NCBI GenBank assembly: GCA_013115145.1
Contig: JAAPAO010000029.1
Coordinates: 9,372-73,371 of the forward strand
Direction: 5' to 3'
Source: Perkinsus chesapeaki
Taxonomy: Eukaryota > Perkinsozoa > Perkinsida > Perkinsidae
DNA length: 64,000 nt
Shown here in pieces: positions 46,601-58,333 of this stretch. Positions within the stretch are counted from its first letter, which is position 1. The number at the start of each line of letters is the position of its first letter. The translations under genes were made by a program, and so were the position numbers. The notes under the pieces are model-generated. The model saw only the letters and a list, made by a program, of their open reading frames with translations, did no database searches and was not told the DNA's origin.

Positions 46601-49140
46601 ACGATAATTCACGGCTTCGAAAAGACTTCGTATGGGTGACCAGCCAGCATTCAGAGGAGCGCAACTCCGCTGAGTGGCAGCTTTCTTACGAGCTACAACT
46701 CGTAGCCTACAAGCAGACTAATTAAGGTTCATCATACATTGTAAAGTGCACTGCTTGTAGTACAACATTCCAGCGCCACCGATATATTGTACGCGGCTTA
46801 GTAAGCAGGGCTATAGCTAATCTTAGGCCAAGATGAGTGATTCTCGAGATCAGATCGTAGATCTTGAAGATCTATCTAAGATCCTTGGATGACTGAATTG
46901 GGTATGCCGGAATTTGCGGTATGCCGAGGCACAGACCTTCCAGTTACATCTGCGACAGCACCCAGGGCTTTATCACTGCTGTCAAACACGTCTATGAAGG
47001 GTCACATCAACACAATTCGCTGCCATTGCCACACCATAGAAGCGGCAAAAAGCCCACATACAATGTAAACGTTTAACACCTGTCTTAGCAGACAATGATG
47101 TTTTATCATTAATGAGATCTGAACGGATTAGTTCGTACAATCCCCCGGTACTGACCTGGTAAAACGTACTGAGTGGATTACGTCATAAGTAAACGACAAT
47201 GGCTTGTCTCAAGTGCAAGTTCTACGGCTTCTAATCCTGCGAACGATCCAGCTGCCGGACACCAAGTCTGAAAGGAGAGCAGTTCGTTCTAGTGACGTTG
47301 CAGGCTGGGCCGCAAGTAAAAATTATTGATTGAATCACATGAAGGTACATGGACTATGGGTCTTTTTTCTACCTCAATGTGTCGAGTAATCAATCTATAG
47401 TAATGCGATTGAGTGTATTTCTGTACCGACATGAAGATTTCGACATGTGGCCTCAACGAAAACCCAATAAATTTGGAGCACGTTTTCGAGCCTGTTTTGG
47501 CCAAGAATTGCACTTCATCAGGTTAAGAAAGCTGGCCAAATAACAGATGATGAGATATTTCAGAGTTTAGTAGTACCGCTTCCCAGCGGTGTACGTCTTA
47601 CAAGCGTCATGGATTGCTGCCATTCAGGAACAGGTTTGTTCGCCACAGCTCCTGTCGATTTCTCACTCTAACACGCTGTATTGTTTACCGCATTCCGCGT
47701 CAGCATCAGTTGAACTTGTCTTTTTTGTAGGTATGGATTTGCCCTGGAAATGGGTGGAGCATCGAGGCTGGAAGGAAGACGTTAATCCATGGCATTCAAC
47801 GGGAGATGTAAGGCATGTGTGAGGAGTAGTTCCGTAGACCTCGATTTAGTACGCTATTTGCCCGGTACATTATTCGGGATGCAATGGCCATCAGTCGCTG
47901 ATATTATCATAATAATATTATTAGCCATTTAGCTTGCAGTCTGAAAGTTGCAAAATATTACTCCTATGGTGCACCAGGCTTTATGTGATAGGTCCAGCTG
48001 TTCAGTGGTTGTGATGATGCCCAGACTTCAGCAGATTCCTCAGCGGGGCCGATTAGTGGTGGAGCAATGACTACTGCATTTTGTAAGATGCAGTTCCTCT
48101 CAGTTAGGGAAGTCCACTCGGAATGAGCTCGTACGTTTATACTGTAGGCGTCCGCGAGAAGACTTAAAAGTCTTGTGAAATTTCGTCAGACTATTCACGG
48201 TTTGTTGCACTTCCCTTCACTTGAGACGGTATACATTATTTTCATAAATTCTGTGCCTTGATGAAAGTTGTGCAGTTTGTCGCTCCTGGACCAGGAATCC
48301 TGGTTTCCTATATAGGTCTATATTAGACTTCCGGTTCCATTCTTTTAGAGGGCTCGCGTGAGCTAGGATTCTACTCCATTTTGTCATTTCGGAGTTAGAG
48401 TAATCCGTGATACCTTGGCGGAAACTGAGCTTTGCACTTGTGACAGTTTTGCTGATATTTCCCGGAAATAATTTCCCGTAATGATGCAGAATCGACATCA
48501 CATAGCTGCTATGTCATAGCACCGTTCTCCAGGTAACGCAATTCGCGCTCGCCCGCAAATTTCATACGTTGATCTCATCGATAGACTGAATGATGAGATG
48601 CGTAGGAAGCATATGTCACAGAGGCCTCAGTTATCAAGCTCACAGGTGTTCCCTTTGGACAGGTAAGATTCCCTCGTGATTGGGCGGATGAACTTGAAGG
48701 GAAAACTCTGCAGTATTGATTGGATAACCCGTTCTTAGTGGTTGGTTTTTCCCGCTCAGCACCAGTCACTGGCTCTCCCTTCATTCGACGTTCACCCAAC
48801 TTGGAGAGACGTCTGACTTTGACTTTGTCTGTTTCCGCTCAGACCGTTTAATCTCACAGATATCCTGCCCAACCAGAACAAGCATATCGGCCGAACTGTG
48901 CGCCAAAAATTTAAGGCCCGTCCAGATCCGAAGAAAAATGATTTCCTGAAGAAGATGATGGTGGCCGGCGGAGTTGGACTGGTCGGCGGCATGCTCCTCG
49001 GAGCGGCCACGGACGATTCTCCTCGCCCGATCGTTTTCGCGCCGAGACCGCCAGCTCTGTTTAGCGGACCGCGAATCGTTTTGGGCGGAGGGGGCCCGTT
49101 TAGAAGGGGACCATTTGGAAAGGGAAATGGAATCTGGTAG
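43615..49140 (+). CDS. Type I metacaspase, tandem copy 2
   Basis: Fifteen exons sum to 1623 bases, an exact 540-residue frame: 43615-43678, 44108-44234, 44281-44329, 44523-44595, 45092-45180, 45247-45321, 45582-45696, 46027-46197, 46247-46341, 46389-46445, 47522-47633, 47731-47807, 47992-48082, 48533-48662, 48843-49140. Domains in order: short N-terminus ([16 protein letters not shown]); UBA-like helical segment ([20 protein letters not shown] then NELL); zinc ribbon ([18 protein letters not shown] and [17 protein letters not shown]); Gln/Pro linker; caspase p20 with [11 protein letters not shown], catalytic His in HYSGHG and catalytic Cys in [28 protein letters not shown]; p10-like [17 protein letters not shown]; tail with [33 protein letters not shown] and glycine-zipper-like [13 protein letters not shown], then a Gly/Pro/Arg end. 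Exons 8-10 are almost identical to copy 1. Probably active in regulated proteolysis or stress-linked death, as in other protists (inference). Confidence 0.92.
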
Positions 49141-49722
49141 AAAGATTCCCCCACTGAAAATCTTTACAGTGCGATTCTGGAGTTAGTGTGACTCGCACTG
49201 TGCGAAATGGTGAGTATCATTCAGTGTGCTTTATTATAGTTAGTTAGTAGTAGTAAGATTCCTCGCATTGATGTGGATATCTTTACCAGCGAATTACTAT
49301 CGTGAAAAGCTTCGTTTTGTGTTTTGCTATTGCGAAAAAAACCTTCACAGTGCGTATGAGAATCTTTCTAATGCGTTGTGATATACCGATTTTAGTCATA
49401 TACAGTGTATGATTGTTTACTGAGGTAATATAAGATATTCTGAATTTACTGGACGTGTGGTTTGAACCAGGAACCTTTCGATTACGCAGATGTTCCTTCT
49501 CTCTGTTCCGCTATTTTGATGTTGTGTTGGCTGGGATTTGCCGAACGATCATGTTTTTATTACTGAGGAGGATTTACTTGTTGTTACCGTCTCTTCGTGT
49601 GTCGCCGCAGGAGCTGATCAAGGGTCGTGGGAACACGTTCTACAGATCTACAAACAGAAGAGAAGTTTTCTTAGAAAATCGTAATTAGTATACCAGGCAT
49701 CAATAAATAGTTTATTTTAATA
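49141..49722. other. Spacer between metacaspases 2 and 3, with a T-arm-like motif
   Basis: No gene. At about 49450-49480 the minus strand reads ggttcctggttcaaaccaca, another tRNA T-arm-like word. Confidence 0.5.
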
Positions 49723-52700
49723 ATGGTAACCAAGCCGTTCTCACCTGATGCCATTTCACAGATAAGGTTCCTGTGCCCCAATAGTAAGTTTTCTATTGCC
49801 TTTCACACTGGACATCTAGTTGTCTTTGTGTAATTTGTCCCCCTCCAGGTTCTGATAATGAGATTGAAGCAGCTTTATATAAATACAACGGCGACCAGAA
49901 TATGGCTGTAAATGAGTTGTTGAATCAACAGGAACAGAGACGATCGAACAGCCGCCATCAAAGTGGAAGTCGAAATTAGTAGGTCCATCCGCCTCGTTGG
50001 CACCCCACAATGCGCGCTGTCTATTTTTTATGATTTTATATATGAACTCTAATGCATGTTAAAAATTTGAATTAATGCCTTTAAAATGTTGCCTATAGAT
50101 ATTGGTGTCACAAAGGTCAATCCGCTTTACCCATCGACAAACTCCGAGCCGTGCATCTGTGTCGTTGTTAGTTACCAGCAGGCCCCTCAAGTCGCTACCG
50201 GAAACAGCGCACCATTACAGGCTACAGTGGTGAGCTTCAAAATCCGCAAATCGGCGTGACCTGTGTTCTAGGTGCAACCGAGAGAAGTGACGAGAACGGC
50301 TCAGGTGCAGTGTGGATCTTGCCACCAAGTTTTGACGGTCCAGATGACAGCGATGCGTAAGAAGCTCTGCGTCTCTTTCCCGTAGGCCCCCCATATAATT
50401 TAGGTGACCAATCTGTGAAGGCTCAGGCGACATGTCCGCATTGCCAGATGCTGAATGAGTTCATGATTCCCCCTGAGACGGTAAACTTTCGCCGAACGAA
50501 ATCGAGTCGAACTATTATGGCCTATTTGGAGACACCGGAGACTATGGTGTAGAGTCACTAGAATTTCGTGCATAAATTGCTGGCGGATCGCGAACTGCGA
50601 GTCGCAATTTTCGTGGCATTTGTCAAATGTCTTCTTTTATGCGGTTTTCCTGGCTTATGATTTTAAAAACTGAGTTGATTTCATGTGTTCACTGGTTAAA
50701 CCAGTTTGGTTTTATCCAGTGCCGCCGTTTGTATGCTTTCATCCTTCCAAATTGCGCGGACATCTGAATCCGTATCTCACTGTGTTGCAGTTGATTACGC
50801 TTACATCAGGTGCCAACGGCAACAGCGATGCCTATGAGCGGCGGCGGTGGCCTGCCGCAGCAAGCTCCTCCACCGAGTATGCAAAGTCAGGCAATGTATG
50901 GGCTGCCGAGCACGATGCAAATGCAACAAACATCACAAGTCGGAATGCCAACACCGTCTCTTACTGGTACAGAGGGCAAAGTCACGCGCCAGGAAATTGT
51001 GTGTTTTAGGTGTACAGAGAGCTCTATTGATTGGTATTAATTATTACAACACACCGGCGCAGCTTTCGGGATGCATACCTGATGTAGGTTGGGAAAAATC
51101 TTCATAGTGCGAAAAGATTCGTGGTTCTCAAAGGATACGTGTGTGGCAATGTATGAAAGTCTCTTGGAAATGAATTGTATATGGCTTGCCGACAGCAAGT
51201 TGGCTCTTTTCGGGCGCGAATGCGAACATCCGCATGCACCACGTTGGTAATTACACCATATCGAACTGAATTGTCAGCTCTAATTTTCTTATCGGAAGAT
51301 AGCGGCTTGCAGCGGCCTCTGCTGAATCGAGCAGCACTCGTGCTATTAAGGACTCTTGTTGTTTCTTTCTAGTGTATCCTGCACCGTATTTCGTATTATG
51401 ATAATTTGTGTGTTTAACAGGCTCACAATATGTTCCGATTGCTTACTGAGACTTATCGGTGGAATCCTGGTGATATAAGAATGATGACAGATGATGGAAG
51501 GGCTGAGATGCCAACTAGTAGGTTCGGATTGGTTGGTCACGAATTTGATTTCCATCGGACTTTTGCAGCTTGTTAAGCTTGGTGTAAGTCTTGCAAATGG
51601 CGCGGTAGTTTTTGTCGATAGCGTTATCTCCTCAAATTTCCGAAGAACTTTGTTTGCAGCCCATCGCATTTAATTGCTTGCAGGAGCTAACATCATAGCG
51701 GCATTGCATTGGCTGGTGAGGGATGCCAAGCCAGGTGATGTATTCTTCTTCCATTATTCTGGTCATGGATCCCAACAAGTAATAACCTATCTACCTTCGC
51801 TCCGCTAGGATTCTATCCTTCCAGACCGATCCTTATGGCTTGGAGGAGGATGGAATGAATGAGACGATCTTACCGTGTGATGTAAGTGATAACGCTTAAA
51901 GAATCATATTGTCTCTGGATGAAAATTTCCGGATCCGTATAAGCATGTGCGCGTGTCACATAGTAAATTGACGAACTCATCGGCATGCAGTGGCCCACTG
52001 CTAGTGGGATATCGCTATGTCATTTGACTTATCTCATTTACTGCTAGAGTTTACATAGTTTACGCAGAAGAGCGGAGTCTTTATGCATTTTCGTATTTCA
52101 CTCAGGTGCGTCAAGCAGGCATGATTTCAGACGATGAAATATTTGCTATCTTGGTTGCACCTTTACCGAGTGGAGTCAGGCTGACAAGTGTTATGGACTG
52201 CTGTCATTCCGGAACAGGTACAGAACACTGGTGGCTTTTTGTTGCGTATGGTAGTTTTCAAAAGTAAGTTTCACTCTAATTCCTGGAACCTGCCAAAACT
52301 CACCGATTATTTTCTTGGGATACATGAGGGTCAGGTTTGGGGGCAGCACACAAAATTATCATGTTTCTGGGAAAAGCAGGTGTTTGACCGTCAAACTTTG
52401 AGAAGAATGTTTTATCGTGGGTAGTTTGACTCTGTTCAATCAGGCATGGATTTACCCTGGCGCTGGATTGAGAGAAGAGGCTGGAAAGAAGAGACGAATC
52501 CATGGCATTCACTCGGCGATGTGAGTTCGAAGTATCTTTGTACTCTGAGCTTCCTATTCGTATCACGCATTCATTGCTGCACATACCATCATTTCGTTAC
52601 GCACGTGTTGTCCATTGTACACAGTCCATATGCCTTTCCAATAGGTTCAACTATTCAGTGGTTGTGATGATGCTGGTACATCAGCCGATGCCTCTGCAGG

Positions 52701-53553
52701 CAGCATGAGGGGAGGCGCAATGACCACGGCATTTTGTAAGCCTCATGGTCGTTGTTCTTCCTTTTGTCCTGGAGGGGCAAATTTCCCTCAGAAGGCATCC
52801 GGGCATGGGCTACCCATGATGGGGTTTTTGAAATTCCCAGATACGCCCTCGACTCAAGGTCGTGTGTTGGTATTTTACTCGCGTCGAAATTGCGAGAATA
52901 CACAGGATAACTTCTTATTCTTCTATGCAATAGATTACTGACATCTGTGGTTTATTGATCGACCCTCAGGTAACTCTATTCGGGCTAGCCCATACATAAC
53001 TTATATCGATCTAATTCACCGTCTAAATGATGAGATGCGGAGGCATAGGATGGGACAGCGCCCGCAGCTGTCTAGCACGCAGGTCTTCCCAGTTACCAGG
53101 TGAGTTGCAATCCAACTTCTAGTTGTAGTTCAATGTGCGCCGCCGGCAACAGCCAGCCGCAGTGCCACTGTGTGAAATTTCCATTCTGGGGTAAATTCCC
53201 TGTTCGTTTTTACTCACTGAGTTTGTATTCTGGAAATAGTTGAACTAGTTCCAGAATACAAACTCAGTCTAGTTCCGTAGACTCTTCCGTCATCCCTTCC
53301 TTGCGGAGGCATGGCGCAAGTTAGAAACTGAAGAAATCGAGTTCCGATTTTTATTATTGCTGATGTTTTTGCGATCAGGCCGTTCAATCTCACCGACATC
53401 CTGCCGAATCAGAATCAGTATATCGGCAGAATCGTTCGTAAACGATTCAAGCCCCGCAAGAACAAGAAGAAGATGCAAGGACTTGACGGCCTATTGCTAC
53501 CACTTGCTGGAGGCATGCTAGCTGGTGCATTGCTAGGCTCGATATTTGACTAG
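49723..53553 (+). CDS. Type I metacaspase, tandem copy 3
   Basis: Fifteen exons sum to 1476 bases, an exact 491-residue frame: 49723-49783, 49849-49978, 50172-50229, 50272-50356, 50404-50480, 50810-50966, 51010-51083, 51421-51517, 51684-51778, 51825-51881, 52106-52217, 52444-52520, 52645-52735, 52970-53099, 53379-53553. Same order as copy 2: N-terminus FSPDAISQIRFLCPNS; UBA-like [20 protein letters not shown]; zinc ribbon VQCGSCHQVLTVQMTAMR and ATCPHCQMLNEFMIPPET; Gln/Met/Pro linker; caspase core with LLIGINYYNTPAQLSGC, catalytic His in HYSGHGSQQ and catalytic Cys in [28 protein letters not shown]; tail [19 protein letters not shown]. Its tail is shorter: a Lys/Arg-rich stretch, then LLPLAGGMLAGALLGSIFD, with no Gly/Pro extension. 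It has an intron (51084-51420) that copies 1 and 2 lack. The last intron holds a 19-base-arm hairpin. Confidence 0.92.
53217..53267. repeat. Perfect hairpin, 19-base arms, in metacaspase 3 last intron
   Basis: Arms 53217-53235 (ctgagtttgtattctggaa) and 53249-53267 are exact complements with a 13-base loop. The element lies within intron 53100-53378, which is longer than the corresponding introns of copy 1 (45 bases) and copy 2 (180 bases). Confidence 0.95.
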
Positions 53554-54430
53554 TATAAGCACAATAATCATTCGTGAGAAGTAAATTTTACCTCCTTTCT
53601 GTAGTTGATTGTGTGTAAGTTTCTCTAGTTGAAATAATTGAATGTTTGCTTGCTGATCTTGCGTTCGAGGACGGTCCAATAGCGGTGGGTGTTCTTCCAT
53701 TGCAGGGAGACGGCTCTGCTGCGATTTTGTACCAAAATAAATGCGCTCACACATTGTTTCAATAGGCTCATATTGTTTGAAATGGTGTACGCATTTTGAT
53801 GAATTAAACTCTCGGCGATTCGCAGACCGCGATCTCTCTATCTTCTACGCAATGTCATTGCCTTTCTCACTCTTCCTCATTCATATAGCTTGCATGAAGT
53901 ATTGGTGCACTGGTAGCGTATAGCGATGCTCGTCAGATGGAAGAACAGCCGCTCAGTCACTAGGATTTCGGGTGCCATGTGTTAGTCGACTTTCGGCCCA
54001 GCAGGCTTGAAGCGTTGAATGCCTATGTCATCAAGCGATGAAGCCATCCGGGGGCGCAGCCGCCATTCCTGAGTAGGAAGAGAACCCTTCCAAATCCCCG
54101 AGGATGAAGCTACAGAGGGAGCCTTAGAGCCTCTGACTCCAAGGATACTGCTAAGAGCAAGGCGTCAGACCCACAAAACCAGCATCTGGCTCCAAACTCA
54201 ACCGTCAACTTGATGGCATCAAGGCCATCGATTTCAGGCAGAATGGTATGAGGGAAACCCTTGGCTGGAAACTCCAGCCTGGAGTGGAGCCGACTCGGCT
54301 CGGCTGAAGCTTGAATCGTATAATCTTTGACACAGATTCTGTGATTCTGTGTTGCCTGTTGGGTTTTACCTTCGTACGAGCCAAGGTTACTCACAGCCAG
54401 TGCTTCATACAGAATAACAGGGGGTTATTC
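53554..54430. other. No gene recognised
   Basis: Frames on both strands (54110-54394 -, 54311-54556 +) are short. The second half (54000-54430) may be decayed transposon sequence attached to the hAT relic that follows. Confidence 0.4.
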
Positions 54431-54915
54431 ACGCGCTTAGGGGGTGGCTGGGGGTGTCCACTGGAGCCAGCGGCTTTGCTCGATAGCAGACGAGTCAACC
54501 GTGAAAGGAGTCACTGGAAGTTACTTGTGTGTTATGGTTCGCCACTTAGACCCTGACAGTGTCAGGCTGACACAGCAGAACCGAAGGAGTCCTTGGTGGA
54601 CGTCAAACAAGTTAAAACCGATGGTGAATCTATCTTCAATGCTATCAGTCTTTCCTGGAGAAGCGCGCTATCTACATTGTGTGGGTTAACACCTTGTCAT
54701 TCGATGGTGGTGCAAATTCTTCTGGAGTGAACCGTGGTGTCCGGGCTCACTTTACTGAGAGTGTCCTATACTGTCACTGCAGAGTTCATGCTCTTGCCCT
54801 TTGTATGAAGTTCGCGGCGTCGCAATTATGTCCGAAGGTTACTGCCTATCTGGATTTCTGTGGATCATTATATGACTATTTCTCAAGGTCAAATGCGAAG
54901 TCAGTGGCCTAAGGA
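54431..54915 (+). pseudogene. hAT-like transposase relic
   Basis: The frame at 54679-54912 reads LSFDGGANSSGVNRGVRAHF, then CHCRVHALALCMKFA and YLDFCGSLYDYFSRSNAK. This matches the DUF4371/hAT pattern of zinc-finger-type transposases (DGA..MSG...GVQ..., then H..H.LNL, then ..F.S.LY.FF), including the catalytic-region Asp of the DGA motif and the CxxH motif as C-H-C-R-V-H. Just upstream, in another frame, TQQNRRSPWWTSNKLKP follows it. No complete transposase, terminal inverted repeats or target-site duplication could be found, and stops follow at 54912. It is a fragment of a domesticated or decayed element. Confidence 0.6.
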
Positions 54916-55184
54916 GGTGCACGGTCGGAGGTCAGCTGCGGAACTCGAGGCCCGGATGACTGTGAGGTGGAAGGAGAGAAGACTAAGACTCGTGCGATAG
55001 CTCTCAAGCTGCTCAGACCTAGCAAGAGCAAGAGTGGACCATACAAGGCTTGTCAAATCTCAAGAAGAGAGTCCAGAAGATAGCCGACCACAAAGCATCT
55101 CCCGGCGGCGTTGCAGCCATGGAAAATACTATACTGTTGGTCATACTACGTGTTGACCAACGGTGATTAAGAGTAACTCGACAA

Positions 55185-57616
55185 TTGTCAAGGTGTCATG
55201 GTATTGCTCAAGGTAAAGCAAGCGTATCACATGATGACCCTCTAATGGCATTTGATGAAATTGATAGCCGGGACCAAGTGAAAAAACTGGCGAGTAGCCT
55301 TGCCGCGAACCTCAGAAAGGCAGAAGTGTTCGTTACATCAAAGTGTAATCAGGTAGGAGGCTCGTAACTATACGCTTAGATCACATGACGAACATATAGG
55401 CAAACCATTTCGGCATGGCACCGCTCCGAAAAGCGATAGACGAAGAAGTCCAAGAAGCGCCCCTGTTCTTCTTTTCTTATTCTGCTGTGGTCCATTTACT
55501 CGCATTTCATACTCACTCTATGGTTGCTTGTTTCCTGGTATGCCCCGTGTGTAATTGGGCTAATAAATAGTGTACTAAAAATAGTATACTATGAGTATTA
55601 AATGTATCACCCGTTCGCGGAGTCTGGGCTCCACACGTCTCGTGGCACGCGATAACTTTAGATGCAGGTTACTGTAACACGGCAACGGTGTAAATTGGTC
55701 GTTCATCAGGCATTGTTATTATAATGTTACATCTCCCCAGAGGAAACCTCCGCAAGTTGGCTTTACAGGCAGCTTTCGACTCTTATAGGTAGGTCACTCG
55801 AGAGTTCTTCTTTCATTTCCTATATTCTAGAAGGTTTGCTGAGTATGAACAATGAATGCTAAACAACAGTAAATTCAAGGCAGTTTCGACTGACGCCCCT
55901 CAAATTCCTCCTAGGTTTCAACATATCGCAAGCTAGAATCGGGCTCCTACTCTAATGGCACAATTTTGAGGCAATCATTTCCGTTCAACGATGAAGATCT
56001 CTATAGCGTCATTTTGTATTTTTTCGAATTCAGGAAGGGCTCTCCCCGCTCGGAATTTGTTGTTATCACATTTTTCAGGGCGGTCGGCGGTCGCCTTCTC
56101 ACGAGGAGCTTCAGTTCTAAACCCGTCCCACCGGTCCCTTTCACGATATTCGGTGGCGACTCTATGATGATGGTTACCCCACATTTAGTAAGTTGGAATC
56201 CATATATCGAATCATGTTGTGAGTTGCGCAGTTTTCCCGGTTGCTGCTGTATTTCATTTCGACTGCGAAGCCGTGAACTCTACAGCCTCGTTGGTCAGTT
56301 GAGAATACGTTCGATAATTTCTTGGTACTTGGAAATGAATCCACAGAAATCCCGGGAATCTTAATATGGCTGAAAAATTTTGCAAATGGCGAGAAGCGGA
56401 GCCCGTGGCATGCTTTCCGGTTATTGGTTTGTCTTTCTCAGGCGGAGGTGGTTAATAACGGTCTTGAGGTTCAAGTTGTCAAGCCCGGTAACGTTACATT
56501 CTATTTTATGAAAAGGACTAGTCCAGAGGACAAGACAGCCCCCGATGCCAAACGTAATTTACATAGTTAGTTCCATAGCCACACGGTTTTTACCCTCATA
56601 AAGCACGATTTGGTTTTCTATACAGAACTGGTGACTTACCTCTTCCTAGCGGCACGTGCCTCTGCAGCGTTGGACCGTACTTAACCGGACGCTATAGTAG
56701 ATTAGCTTTTTTCAGCTGGAATAATCGAGAATGATTTTCGAGAAATCGCTCAGGATCCGAGACTCTCCTACTGTGCTGAATTGCTATGAGAACTGTGACC
56801 TAATGCCTCCTTAGGATACGACAAGAACACTCTGGTGAGTCAAACTCTCCGAACTGGAGAAATCGGTGAACTCATTCGGAATGCTTGCGAGGATGTAAAA
56901 ATCAAGGACAAATGGCAGCCTCAGGTAAGCCGCTCATCTGTATGGCATTCACTATAATTAACACTGTGGTAAGGCTGAAGGCACCTCCGTCCTATGAATT
57001 ACGAACTCGCTCGTTGCCGTTATATTATTTCTCATGCACTTTTCTGTTTGATAGTTTTTTCCACATTTTATTCCCACTCAAAATTCCATTGATTTTGGTC
57101 GTTTCTGGAAACCTTGGCAGTTTCGGTGAGACTGAGGATCGGTATCAGTCGTTTAGCGCTGCCTTGTAAACACGGTTATTAATCTGAATCAGGAAGTTTG
57201 AGCTCGATTTCATCATTGTTTGGATTTCAGAATTCACTGTCGATTGAAAAAGGTATGAGTGAGACGCACGAGAATGAGGAGGTCAGGAAATTCACTATTA
57301 ATAAGGTAAGAATCACGAGAAGTGCTAATTTCAAATCACTGATTATAATTGAGCTCTCAATATTTTATATATCATTCATTAAATGATATACAGGGACAGA
57401 ATTTGCGTGATTTGGGGACAGTTTTTTGTGCAACTACTACCTGCTCAGGATGATTCTAGCCAGACTGTCTCGTGTACAGTAGAGGAAATGGTCGCACTGC
57501 AAAAGATGCTAGAGGTGGTATCTTAGAGGTCGCATTGTGTTAAGCGTATCTTTGTTATTCAGGCCGTTATTCCCAGCCTCCACGGTTGGAATCTTATCCT
57601 CGACACGGCCGAGTAG
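55185..57616 (+). CDS. Unknown multi-exon protein, start uncertain
   Basis: A run of coding-like exons with good GT/AG signals. About 55215-55351 reads SHDDPLMAFDEIDSRDQVKK then RKAEVFVTSKCNQ. About 55400-55460 reads ANHFGMAPLRKAIDEEVQEA. About 55741-55787 reads RGNLRKLALQAAFDSY. About 55916-56035 reads STYRKLESGSYSNGTILRQS then FPFNDEDLYSVILYFF. About 56080-56195 reads RLLTRSFSSKPVPPVPFTIF. About 56440-56550 reads EVVNNGLEVQVVKPGNVTFY then FMKRTSPEDK. About 56713-56785 reads IIENDFREIAQDPRLSYC. About 56815-56923 reads KNTLVSQTLRTGEIGELI. About 57231-57308 reads MSETHENEEVRKFTI. About 57470-57515 reads CTVEEMVALQKMLEV. The last ends SLHGWNLILDTAE. I recognise no domain; composition suggests a soluble protein. 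It follows the transposase relic, but codon use is like the other host genes. Confidence 0.5.
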
Positions 57617-58333
57617 CGCTGACCGATTATTGTTGTTTGATTATTATATGATATTCAAAGAGGGGAGATGCATTTCATTTTCACCATTTTGAGTTTAGCG
57701 ACGTTCTCGTTTTGAAGTTGTTGCGGCGGCGGCGGCTGCCTGTTGATAACACAATGAAATGCACGCGTGTGGTTGCCTATACTTCGGCGTGTAATTGGGA
57801 CTTCGAATCTGAGGCTGCTTTGTCAGCATTAGTGAATGGTGTTCGGTGACAGATGCGTAGTAAGTGGCAGGCTTAGCTGAGTCAGCAGCTCGACAGACTA
57901 TCCAATACAGTATTGGAGTCAGATTAAGCCACTAGATAGTATCATATTATACTTCAGTGTGGCTCGGAATGGAGTTATCGGAGGGGAGGCACATTGTTGA
58001 TTTAATGGAATCAACACGTTTCTGAGATAACTGCCTCCGAAGCGTACACTTGATCTAAAACCTCTATGGCGGTATCAAATTGCTGGTCTCAATAATTGAT
58101 AGGAATTTGCCTCTTTTTGCTATATTGCTTTTTGCCTCCTGAACTATGTAATACTCTACCAATATTTCCACCATTGCGCGTATACTTGTTATGAGTAATA
58201 TTGCAAGCTGCTCGACTCTTAAATGGTTTCGAGTAGCAAAGTGCGAACTCATTGGGACGTAGTTATTTACTGTAGCATTCGTCGCATTATGATGTAAGGC
58301 TCTGTTTTGCAGTAAGTTGTTTCAGTTTTAATA
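57617..58333. other. Spacer, nothing recognised
   Basis: Only a 62-codon minus-strand frame (58064-58252) without features. It includes the presumed promoter of the PP2C-like gene. Confidence 0.5.

Noticed and set aside
54110-54394. 94-codon minus-strand frame
   Set aside because: No domain, no splice partners, and it overlaps probable transposon debris.
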